Shown here: positions 11,701-23,700 of the stretch, piece after piece | How positions within the stretch are numbered: the stretch's first letter is position 1 | How the letters are laid out: each line of letters opens with the position of its first letter | Assembly (NCBI GenBank): GCA_013397865.1 | Contig: VZTI01004650.1 | Span: 236,834 to 300,833 of the forward strand | Source of the DNA: Struthidea cinerea | Lineage: Eukaryota; Chordata; Aves; Passeriformes; Corcoracidae | Length of the DNA: 64,000 nucleotides | Direction of reading: 5' to 3' | Made by a program: the position numbers and the translations under genes | The notes under the pieces: model-generated | The model's input: only the letters and a program-made list of their open reading frames with translations | What the model was told of the DNA's origin: nothing | Database searches by the model: none

Positions 11701-14700
11701 GCTGGGACAGATCCAGGGAGACAATGTGCAATGTCCTGAGGTCAGGTCACACCTATGGGATCCACAGGCAACATATCTCACTTGAATTACATTTGATGCT
11801 TCCTATCACTATGAAGGTTAGAGCAGGCAATGCTCTGCTTCCTACAGCCTTTGCAAGATAGAGTCTGAATGTACCATGTTCTCCTACTTCAATGAATGCC
11901 ATGTCAGCAGGGAAGACTTGATTGTAAATCAAGCCCAACTGGCCAAACTCAGCAGTCTTCAAGTTCATTTAACTGGGAATTTCTGATCTGGGAAAAGAGC
12001 TGGGCAAAATTAGCCCTAATCATCATATTTGCAGCCCCTTCCATATTTCCAGTTGTGACATAAGTAAATCTACCAGATATCTGCTGAAGTATTAGAGCCA
12101 GAGCACTTTCTTTGCTCATGACTGCTTTGAGAGTATGGCAGTGGTTACATTAATCCAGAATCAATGACTTCCAAACTATTTTCTTTTCTTCCTCTGTATA
12201 GCGGATGTTCACAAAGTCATCTTGTGCCCTTCCTTGCTAAGGCATGAAGAGGCAAACAATCTACTACAAGAAGCCCTGTAGTAATTAGCCATCTCAATTA
12301 CATAAGCCGAATTGTGACTATGACGCTCATGTACTGAAACCTAATTGCAAAAGTATTGCTGAAGTGTGAAATAGGAGAGATCTTTTAACATTTATTTTTG
12401 TGTGTGAAGTCAGCTGCTAGGAAAGCACCAAAGTAATGCCAGTAGCTTTAGCTTTCCGTCACTTTTGTCTCCTTGCCACATCTTCCTCTGCTAATTTAGA
12501 TGCTTGGGGCTGTGTCTCTTAGATTTTTCCTTGGTTTGCTTGTTTGCCTCTTTGTTGGAAATATTACTGCACTGGGCTTTCACTCTTTTAGGTTTCTGCA
12601 GGGTCTATAGCAGAAAGTGTCAAGGACAGAGTGGTTGATTCCAGACTACAAGTGTATGTCACCCGACCTGGCCTGTTCACTTGCCTCGCCACAAACAAGC
12701 ACAGCAAAACTTTTGGAGCCGCAAAAGCAGCAGCAACCATCAGCATTTCAGGTATGCAGGGAAAGAAGAGGCCATTAATTTTTTTTAACCTTTCCTGCTG
12801 GGGAAGAGGAAAGGGGTGTGGAGTACTCTGGAGGAAGAGGGGAAGCCTTGGAGAACTGATAGTGTGCAGGGGCCTAAATTTGAGTACAAGTGCATCCTCC
12901 TCCAGGCTATTTCCTCATATACTCTTACACTTTGGAGACTGGCATAGCTGTCATTTCCTGAGTGTTTGATGCTGTCTTGTACTTTGTGTCCCAGAAGCAC
13001 ACTTGGTAAGTTCATCCATGTGGAGGAAGTTGTGGCCATGACCCAGCGTTGGTATCATCTAACAGCAAAGTGAAAATAGCTTCAAGCAGTTCAGCTTCAC
13101 AGGGGGTTGCATCCAGAAAGCGGGGTGGTTGCTGTCAGAGTAGTACCCTGCCTTGCTTGAAGTTATCTCTTCTCTCAGGGACATCTCCCAAATGTGAAAA
13201 GGATTCTCCAAAGGGGAGAAATACCTCTGTCAGAGCTAACTAACAGCATTTGGCACACAGAGAGAAAGTTATCAGCTTGTGCCTTCCCTCTTTGGACCGT
13301 CAGGGGGATTTAGTTAGACGAAAGAGGAATCACACAGGACATGGGATGGTAGCCCTGGTACTGCTTTTAACCAGGCAGGCACCTGTTCATCTCTCTGTGC
13401 CTTAGCTTCTGCTTTCTTGAGAAAATAATCATGCCCTTTCTTACACTGGGCATTGAAACCTAGCAGGAAATTCTGCCCCCTAAGATACTCAGCACTTGGT
13501 GCTGTATTTCCCATCCCCACTTCTGCTTTTAGCTTAGGCAAGTCTCTGTCCTGGAGAGACAAATGCAGTGGAGCGGACAGGTGCTTTGAGCTGGTGGGAG
13601 AAGTTGTACTCCTCCAGACTGTGTGTGCTCAACAGGAGGAACACCCCCCTAGACCTGAGCAGGAGTCTGCCTTGGCCTTGTCCCTGCTCACAAGGCTCCC
13701 AGGTCAGAGGTGTCCTGGCCCTCGGCTGATGGTCAGTGCGCCCTCCCTGTGGTGGCACAGCCCAGCTCCCTGTGGCACTGCAAGCCAGGGCCACTGCTGT
13801 GTGCCAGTGCTGCATCTCCAGCCCTGGCTTCTCCTACCTGTTACAGCTGCTGCCTGAAGTAAAGGATATGTATGTGGCTTAAACAGAGGATGCTACCTGC
13901 TGGTTACGTAGGACCCAAAGGATCAGGATGAAAGTGTGGGTTTAGGGTGCAAGAGTCCACTTCAGCTGGCACTGCCATCAACAGTCCACTTCCTCCTCCT
14001 CATTCCTTCTCACTTTACAGTGTTCAGTGCTGCCCAAACCTTCTGTACCAAGAAGGTACAAAAAAGAACAGAATTAGGTGGATTTTTTTTCAGACAGCTT
14101 ACAGTTCTCAGACACATTTCCTAGCATGGAAATCTTAACTTACGCATCTCAGAGGGAACAATGTCACTGATGTCTTTTCCATTTCTTCTTTCTTCTGGTT
14201 CATCACAATTCCTGGATCCTGCTGCCTCTTGGCAGAATGGAGGTAAGAATGACTTTTTGTGGTTTTGTGGAGGCTCTTTCTGGGCCAGAAAAAAGCATGA
14301 TTAACCAAGGGGTTTGGTTAATTTGGCTTAAATGAAGGGGTAGGGTTTCTGGATGCCAGTTGTGCAGATGATGTTCACCCGAAGGGATCACTGAGCTCTT
14401 TTACAGAGGCATGATTGGAGACTGAGCTTGGGTAGATAAGGATGGTTTTGAGTAAAGCCAGCACTAAGGGTGTTTGAAGTATGGTAGGGTGCAGAATATT
14501 CTGAAGTAAATTCTATTTGGTTACAGATCCATAGTTTCACTTGACCTTGTATATTTTCACAGCAAAGCTTAACTGCAAGTTAAACTCCTGCCTGTTCACG
14601 GTTAATAAATGCAATTTGGTTTGGTGCTCAACAGATTAGGGCAAGAGACGTTTATATTTGTTCCAAGCAGAGTTAGTGATGAGTAAAGCCACTTACATGT

Positions 14701-17700
14701 GATGAGAAATGCACTTCTTAGTAATTTTTGGTGTACTGAAAAAATTTAGCTGTCTTTTTCTTTTTAGAATCCTACCATATTTCTACATGCTACACTGGCA
14801 GATCAGTCTGGAAGGAAAATGAGAGTGTTAGCCTGGGAGATGGGCTGGGAGCTTTTGGCCATCAGAGAAAAGAGCAGAGCCTGGGAAAGTCTGAGCAAAT
14901 GGCTTTGCCACTCTGCTGACACAGACTCCCTGCAAAGGCTGTTGCCTCCATCACAGGAGCTTGCAAGATTGGTTCAGGAAATTTTTAAATGATTAAGTGA
15001 CCACCTAATGATGATGGCAGACTTATGCCTTACACCTGCACCAGTGCAGGTATGACAGGCATGGGAACACAGATTGAGTGCTCAGCCCTTCTGTCCCACA
15101 GATGTTCTTAACATTTGCTGCAAGACGTTCCCTTTCTGTGACAAGTCATTGTGAGAAACACGTTGTTGCTACTTCTCTGTTGCAACTTGGTCTGTGTCTC
15201 CTTGCATATTTTAGAAAAGCAGGGAAACATAATGTTAGCACAGGTGGCTCTTCTCAGGGTGTCTCTGCAGCCCCCTGAAGTCAGCAGCACAGCTACCCCA
15301 TGCACACCTGTCCCTGCATTTGCCTCTGGGGCACAGGAAGGATGAAACTTTGAGATTAAGCACAATGGGAATCATCAGGAAGATATAAATAACATGACCC
15401 CTGCCATGCCAAGAATAGTTCTAGCAGGGTGCTGCTCAGTGCATTGCTTTGGGGAAATCTGCTGTGTGCTAGGGAGATGTCATGGGCTGTGAGACTGGTT
15501 TAGCATGCTGGTGGACTCCTGTGTCACGGGAAGGTTTGTCCATAGAGCCTGGGGTGATGCTGTGACACAGCATCACTGCCATTTTGGTAAACCTCAAGGG
15601 ATTTGTGCCTTCCTGTATTTTCCATCCAATGTGACACAGAAAAAAAAAAATTAAAAAAATTCACATGGAGCCCAAAATAGAGGAGCTAAAACAGGGCCAG
15701 GGAGTGTCATCTGCAGAGAGCAGCATCTGAAGAACAGAAATGTGAGCATCCTGTGTAATCTCTTGTCCATGTACCTCCAGCTTTCTGAAGAAAAAAACAG
15801 CAAGAAACCCCGGAGTTAACAATGGGTGATTATTTGGACAGGGGAAAGAAATAAAAGGCAAAGATACAAATAGCTCTGTTGACTGCTCCAAATGGTTGGC
15901 ATGTTGTGAATTGAACTCCCTGACCCCAGTTACACTGACCGAATGAGCAGTGGGGACAGCTGCACCCAGCCCTCCTCCCTGCCCTGATTTGGCCATCCCC
16001 CACACACAGGGTGTCTGTTTTCCCAGCTCTGCCTCCCATACCAAGGACACTGCATCCCACGGGCTGCCTAGGCAGAGGGCAGATCCTCACCCGCAGACGT
16101 TGCTGCTGTTGGGTGACCGTGGGAGCTACTGGAAGCACGGCTGACCTGTGCATTACCCTTACCCTGCTGCTCCCTTTTGATGGCCATGGAGAAGAAGGTG
16201 GGGGGGGGAGGGGGGGAGACATCTCCTTCTAGATGCAAAAAACATGGGAAAGATAAATAAATGGCCCTCAAAGGAGATGACCCTATTGTGATTTTTATTG
16301 CTCCTGCATATCTCTGTCTCCATGTATGTGGCAGGACTTTGCAAAGTGGGAGACGTAGAGACGAGAGAAGATGCACCTTGCAGGGAAACAACAGGAAGAA
16401 AAACACAGAGGCTTGTGCCTTCCTCGTCTCTGACTCCCCCAGCTAAACGTGTGGAAGAGGGGCAGGGTCAGGAGTGGTGCAGGCGCTGAGGAAGGGCAGG
16501 CAGGAGCTTGGTCTGATCTTGTGAAAAATTCCCTCGCAGATGATGGGTTGAACTTACCTGACTCCTGCTCATTCAGTCTATCTTAAATTAAACTGTAACT
16601 CTTGTTAGACAGCAGAGCAAAAAATCCTGAGTTGTCACAGGACTGCAGGAAGCAGCATGGCTGATCCCTACTGCAGGGAAGCAGGAAAGTAAAATATTTT
16701 CCCATCAGAGCCTAGGGGCAGGGTGTGGGGCCATGCTAGGTCATGGTTCTATGTGATTGCTCAGTCTTTTGTCCGTTTATAATGTTGACAACACTTAGTC
16801 AGAGCCTCATCCCTGGAGCTCACCACGGCTGACATAAGGATACCTTGCAGAAGTTTCGTTCTTGGGTTAAATTAGCTGGTTTTAGTGGTTATAAACATCT
16901 ACCATCTCCTCTGCCCTCTGCTAGCCTTGCACATGCCAGTTCATTCAGAAACAGAGCCATTGTGCTCGTGCAGCTGTTTAGGGCTGTGAGCTTACTCTGT
17001 GTGTGTCCTCTTGTCCTTGACAGCAAGCTGTACAAGGGTGACACAGGTTACTGCAGCACGTACAGAGGTGAGGTGTGTAGTGCTATCTTGGCGAAGAATG
17101 CTCTTGTTTTCTTCAACTCCTCGTATGCTGACCCAGAGGAGACCCAAGAGCTGCTTGTGCACACTGCCTGGACTGAACTGAAAATGGTGAGTTCATTCTG
17201 CCAACCGGCTGCTGAGTCTCTGCTGTGTAACTACATCTTCCAGGAGTGCAATCCCTCGGGAGCTGGGCCAGCTCCAAAACCAGTGTGCAGGTAAATGAAG
17301 AAAAAAATGCTCATATTTCACTTTCATTTTGTGGGGATGTGTAGGCAGCAGGGGAGTGGTGAGGGACTATCCTGGCTTGCAGTAGCAAGTGAAGCTCAGT
17401 GAAACTGTGCCCTCTAGGTTTGCACAGGTTTTCCCTTTGCTCTCTCCTCTGTACACACAGACTGATTCAGCTCTCACTGTGCTCATTGCTAGGGTATGGT
17501 CTGAATTCCAAGTCCAGACCTCTATGTTATATCAGGTATGTAGAGGACAGTGTTGAAAAGAAATATCCATTTGAATGACATAAGTAGTTTCAATAATTAA
17601 CATACTGTTATCAGTTAAATGTTACTAGGCCAGTATGTACTTATTATTACCATAAAAAGTGATTGCTTCTTTGGAATTTTGAGTAAATTTGGCTCCAGAA

Positions 17701-20700
17701 GATGCAAGAAATGTGGCCAATGCAATACACCAATCATTTAGCACTTCCTGCTATGACAAAAATGTGACAAAAATGATGAGACCAGAGACATTGCCTGTGT
17801 AGTTGTACCTGCTAAACCAAAACTTCAATGGGGTTATTGTATTCTTCCATATACAGAGAAATGTGCACTGAAATTGAGCTGACAGGGACCCTTAGGAGTC
17901 CAAAGCATCTCTCAGTATAGCTAATCTACTGTTGACAGGTATTTGTAAACACATCCCAGTGACAGAGACACTGCTCCCCACCATGCAACCTCCCAAGCTG
18001 TCTTTCCCTCATTCCTTGTCCTCGCACCATAGTCATGGAGGCAAGTTTCTTCCCTTCTTCTTTTCAGTGAGATTTTACATCTTCCCCATATTCTCTGACT
18101 GGAATAAAACAGGTTTTCCCAAGCTCTGCACATAGCTTTTGCTCTTCTGTCCAGTCTAGGTTTTGGTTTTTTTTAACTATAATGGAATTATGATTGCTTG
18201 GTGTGCTTTGCAAAGGACAGCCCCACATACATACACCAGGGTGAAGCTTCCTTTTTTCCTGACATATTCAGCCCCTATTTCACATTTCAACCCATTTCAC
18301 ATTTTGGCAGCTGACATCCCTGCCTAAACTGCAGTGCTTTGTTCTTGTCTTCCTTGAAACACATTTTAAAACACTATTCAGATCTGTGTTTACTGAAAGA
18401 GTAGCCCCAACTCTAGTGTCTCAAATAAAATACAAACCTTTCCTACAGACATGGCAAGCACACTGCTAGCTGGACTTGGGCCAGATGTCTAATGGCAATC
18501 ATTTCTCCAGTTATGTAGGGGCTTTTTAGGACAATCAGCAGCATGTTGTTTTTGTAATCTGGACCTTGTTGGTTGCTCCTCCTTTAATATTTGTAAAACA
18601 AAGGCACAAAGGAAAATCCCAGTATGAATATTACATGTAGTAGAACATACGTTTAGTATCTATGCTGCAAGTATTCCATCACTGACACAGTGGTGGCATA
18701 TATCCTATGAAAGAAGTTTATGTGCAACTATCCAGATAGAATCATGCAGCCAAGTACTAAAATTTGCTTTTCACTGGTAGGCTCCTCCCTGCCACCTCAT
18801 TGTTCTGGTCTTTGTCATTGTGCCCTTAAATACATGATCTCTCTGCCTTTTTTCAAGATGTGTGACGGTATTTATATCTCAGCCACACATGCACAGCACA
18901 TTAGTCAGCTAAGGGTTTTGCACAGCTCTCTACGAGGAGTATCAGTTAGATCTGGGCCTTGCTTCATTTACCCCTGCTCGTGAGTGGCCCTTCAAGACCT
19001 GAACTCACAGTGATTTGACTGAGGACCTGTACTTCTGGGACACGGCTAAAGTCAGAATTATATAAATCAACATAAATATGCACTTGATCTTGATGCACCT
19101 GAGCTAACAATTACAGCATTTGCAAATACGTCTAGATGTTAATGGACTTGCCTGTTGGCTTTTATTAATTATTCCTCCCTCCTCCCACCCTGATTTTATT
19201 GCAGCTTTCTTCGTAACTAAAGTCCTGGAATAGTATCCTTCCCAATTCCTGTCCTCAGAGCACATCAGCTGGACAGCAGTTCTTCCAAAGTGCAATACTC
19301 CTTTTGATAACTCAGACATCTAATATATACTTCTTAATGGCTGAGAGAGGTCTGGGGGCTCTTGAACACATCTCACATGGTCTTGGTTACCTTCCAATTA
19401 TCTTAACTACTTTTCACTGACAACTTTATAGCTTTCTGCAGAAGCTGGCTAGACTACACAAGTTTTCAGCTGAAATACTTCATGAGTAAGAATTTAACTC
19501 TCTCAGATGTGGGAGAGTTCTCCCAGTTTTTGAGGGACATATTGCCCTCGATGTATTTCCATATGTTTTTTTCTTATTATTTATTCTTGCACCAATTTTT
19601 CTCTTTCCATGTTGTTTTTTTTTAATGTTCATTTGGTTTGGAAGCTAGCTAGCAAGAATAACAACTGACAGGCTGAGTAAAGCTTTATAAAATTAATCAG
19701 GGAGTAAAACAAGTTGTAATGAAACAGAAGAAAGCCACAAGGGAAAAGTTTCACTTAATGTAAGTTTAGAGGCAAATTGATTAAAATGAGAGTTCTTAAG
19801 GGAAAGTGGTATCTCATCGTTCTTGATTACATCTGCCTTTTGCCACTGGCTGCTATTGCAACAGCAAAAGAAACACCCTCCATTTCTTTTTTAATCACTG
19901 CTGATAGGAAGCAATCAGGCTGCAAGGAACAGTCTTGTCTTGGGGAAAGTCTCCCTTTGTTTGGGTCTGTGTGTCCCTACCTCCTCTTAAATAGTCTCTT
20001 GTGGTCCCTAGAAACACTACTGGCACACTTGCTGTCTTCTGCCACTACTGTTCTTTGTCCATCTGTCATTTACATGACATAACATTTCTAATAATAATCT
20101 GAAGTAATCTTTGCATATGACCTCAGCAAGCTCTCGCTGCTCAGCATCAAGTGTTACAACAATGGTGTGAACCCAGCTAGGGGTGACTGACCATCCCTCC
20201 CTCTGGCTGCCTTACCATTCTTCCAGGCTGCAGATAACCTTCCTTTAACCCTGGAGCAGACAGCACTGCAGAAGAATGGTCTTCTGCCTTTTGCAATTGA
20301 ACACCGAATAAAGGACTTATTTAAGGATGCTCAGGATCCAGGAATGAACAGACCTAATTCAATCCAGATCTCTCAAGTCTCAGACAGTGCTTCAAATGCA
20401 AGTTTTTCTCATTTCCCTATCTAAGTATTTCTTTACTTCACAAGGTCATTTCTGTTCCACATGTTGTTTAACATAAAAAAGATAAATTTGCCATCTGGCT
20501 GCATTCTGGCATCCATGGAAGGGAGGAAGGAACAAACCAGGACTTGCTAAAATCAACCACAGAGCAGCTGGGCATTGATGACTTCAACCTACTGACTTGA
20601 AGGGCACCCATTACTGTTGCAGAAAAGCTGTTGCTCTGGTAGAATTCCCAATGACCTCCATCCTTCAGGTGCTTTCGAGGGTTTGCATAGTTGTTAGTCA

Positions 20701-23700
20701 TTGCTGAAACTCATGCCCATCTGCTCTTGCCAAAACTGCTGCATAATTAAAGAGATTGCATCAGCCCACCAGGCGGCGAATTTGGCTAAATCCTTCACCA
20801 CAGACCCCAGAAGTACCTTTCTCTTTCTGCATCATTCTGTGATGGTTGGAAAAGTTGTGGATCTGTGAAAGACTTCAGCTGAGTTGTGCAAAAGTAATCT
20901 CTGCACATGACCTCAAAGCTGGTTTTGTAACTCAGGCTCTCAAGAACTGCTACATAAATGAGCAAATCACTGATAAATTGACCAATACAACATATGCACA
21001 AACTTCCCACTATGGTGCGTTTTCTTTTTTTTCTTTTTCTTTTTCTTTTTCTTTTTCTTTTTCTTTTTCTTTTTCTTTTTCTTTTTCTTTTTCTTTTTCT
21101 TTTTCTTTTTCTTTTTCTTTTTCTTTTTCTTTTTCTTTTTCTTTTTCTTTTTCTTTTTTTCTTTTTTCTTTTCTAGTGCAGGTATTTCTGCCTTGCCCTT
21201 CTTCACAAACAGTGTCTCATATAAGACCCATTTAAGCATTCGAAGCACTTCTTGTCAGTGAATGTTTCACACTGTTATGGAGGTAATACACTAGGTGGGA
21301 GACAGGTCACTTTTTCACCAGGCACTGTAAAGCTTTTTTTGCAGATAGCTACAGAGAAAAAAAGGATTTAAAATTGTCTGTAGACAAAATAAAAAAAAAT
21401 GTATTAGTGATTCAATGAGATTAAAAGTATATACAAATATTTAATATAAGAAGATTAAGAATTGCAGCTCACCTCTTGCTTTTAATAGATGACACTTCAA
21501 TGTGCAACTTAGAGAAGACAAGTGAGATTTTTAGAATATACTGAAAAATTCTAACTCTAGAAGTGAGAGACTATTTACAGGAGCATGTAGCAACAGGACA
21601 AGGGGGAATGTCTTCAAACTGAAAGAGAGTAAGTTTAGGTTAGATAATAGGAAGAAATTCTTTACTGTGAGGGTAGTGAGACACTGGCACAGGTTGCCCA
21701 GAGGAGTTCTGGATGCCTCATCCCTGGAAGTGTCCAAGGCCAGGCTGTATGGGGCTTTGAGCAACACGGTCCAGTGGAAGGTGCCCCCGTCCATGGCAGG
21801 GGGTTGGAACGAGATGATCTTTGATGTCTCTTTGAACACAAACCATTCTATGATTCTATGATGTTTATTAGTAGAAGATGTCAAAAAATCTGTAGAAAAA
21901 GATAGGAATGAACCCCTCACATTGGTGTGTGTTGTGTTTTGAGCATAACCCTGCTTCATTAAAAATAGAGTTTTGTATATTTCCTAGAGGAAGCGGTCGC
22001 ATTTCATACTGTTTCCTTTATGGTTTATGAGCCAGACAGACTGGCTTTAAAGTGTCACCCCATTAATGGATTTCTGTCAGCTTGCATAACCCCTGCACAT
22101 CACTGCTAAGTGCAGCTATTTTTATCAAGCCATTGACAGCTATATTTCACTGTTTTTTGCAAAACAATGTAGAGAGAATTGCCTTGCTGTAAAGGATCTC
22201 TACTGCTTTAAGGAATGGCTCTCAATGGAGGAGAACTCTCAGAAGGGGATTTACAAGCCAGGGCTGATGCTGCTCACTCTTCCTGAATGCAATAGGCTGC
22301 CCAGCCTGCACCAGAATCCCAGCTCCTGCACCCGCATCCCTTTCTTTGGTAAGGTGGCACAGGCTGGTGATTGTCCAGAGATCTGTGTTCTTGGTAAGGG
22401 AGAAGGGAAAGACAGGATCCGTAATTTGCAACTAAAGTAAAAGCCGATGGTGGGTACTGTCCTGTCAGCACCTGTGCTTGGAATTGTGACAGCTGCTTTG
22501 GCTGTTGGCCTCTCTCGTCCAAATGGGGTATGGGAAAAATCCCTCAAGTAAATAAAGTCTGGATCTTTATTGAGAAGATCATAACAATCTCAAAAAATGG
22601 TCCTAATGATAGCAAAATTGCCACTCAGCTGCCTTTGCAGAGAAAAAAGCTGTTTAAGCACTGCTAGGGAGGGAACTTTTTCCTGTAACGTGCTTCTAAG
22701 TAAGCATCCAGTAATATCACATCCTGGACAATCCCTCCTTACATCTTGTCTTATCTTTTTACAGATTTTAAGAAGGAGAACATAACCAGTAAGTAGACTG
22801 CTCCAGACTATGTTTTTAGAGGTGGACATGATATTCTTCATTGAAGCTGCCATTTGCACAGTTTTTTTGTGCTTTCTGCTTATCCTGGCTGGCTGAATTC
22901 AGGTTATTTCTGGGTAATGTCTGGGTTTCCACATCCAAGGCATGGGGGAAACACATTTCCAGCTCTTCAGAGGCTGGGGAGACCACGGGCTGGTAACTTT
23001 TTGTGAGAGAGGCATGGTGGTTTTAGGTGGTGCCCTTCCCTCCAGCTGTTTCCTTTTCTTTCTACCCATTGCTTCTAGCTCTGCTCTACCCATATTTGTA
23101 TTTCTGATACTGAGGTCATCCGAGCCTTATATGTTGACGACATGGTTACCTAGGTCACGCTGGCTTTGCAAGACCTTAACCTCCCAGCATTCTCCTCAAA
23201 TCACCTCTGAAGCCTGGCTGTTTCTGGTTTGACCCTCCCATGACCAGTGGTGAGACCCAGACAACCCCTGTGGTGCTGCTTTGACTTCTGTCAGGCTCCC
23301 GCCCTGCTGCTGGTCATGGCTGCAACATGCACACCCAACTCTTCCACTCACATGCAGCTGCAGTTTCAAGCTCAGCCACTGAACTTGCCTCACTGGAAAA
23401 AGGAAGAATCTCTCTCCTGCTGTTTGTTTAAGCAGGTGAGGTCTGCAGATTTGGCAGTGGCAGGCACCTTCTGCATAGAGAGAGAGGGAAAGTAAAAAAA
23501 CCAAAACAACAAAACCCAAAGTGAAATCAAGAATTCTGGGGAATATTCTTTTGTGGAAAGACCTTGGCTCCACCTGGCAACCCAAGCCCTAGGTGCCCAG
23601 TGATGCATACATGGAGAAAAGGGCTTCAGCACCCTGTGGGCCCGGTGCCTACAGCCTGCAAGTGCAGCCATCCCTGCCCTGGTGAAGGGACCACAAGAGA

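Larger units (their letters stand above)
17291..22172 (+). other. MUSK intron inside the Frizzled-like domain
   Basis: 4882 bp. It holds the 155-nt pentanucleotide pyrimidine tract at 21020-21174 and a + strand CR1 tail at 21560-21862. The last 300 bases before the exon are otherwise unremarkable. Confidence 0.8.

Noticed and set aside
13569..13580. A 12-nt candidate microexon (AG before, GT after) between the Ig3 and CRD exons
   Set aside because: It would be phase 1-1 and could not bridge phase 1 to phase 2; the peptide would not match the conserved linker. The 7-nt exon at 14236 fits both phase and peptide.
17047..17290. Alternative acceptor (AG at 17045-17046) that would join the Ig3 exon in phase
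   Set aside because: No pyrimidine tract precedes it and it would delete the ten linker residues from Glu-Trp-Ser-Lys onward. The acceptor at 17023 is much stronger. It remains possible as a minor form.
20846..21248. Long open frames of Phe/Ser (+) and Lys (-) repeats
   Set aside because: They are produced entirely by the CTTTT simple repeat.
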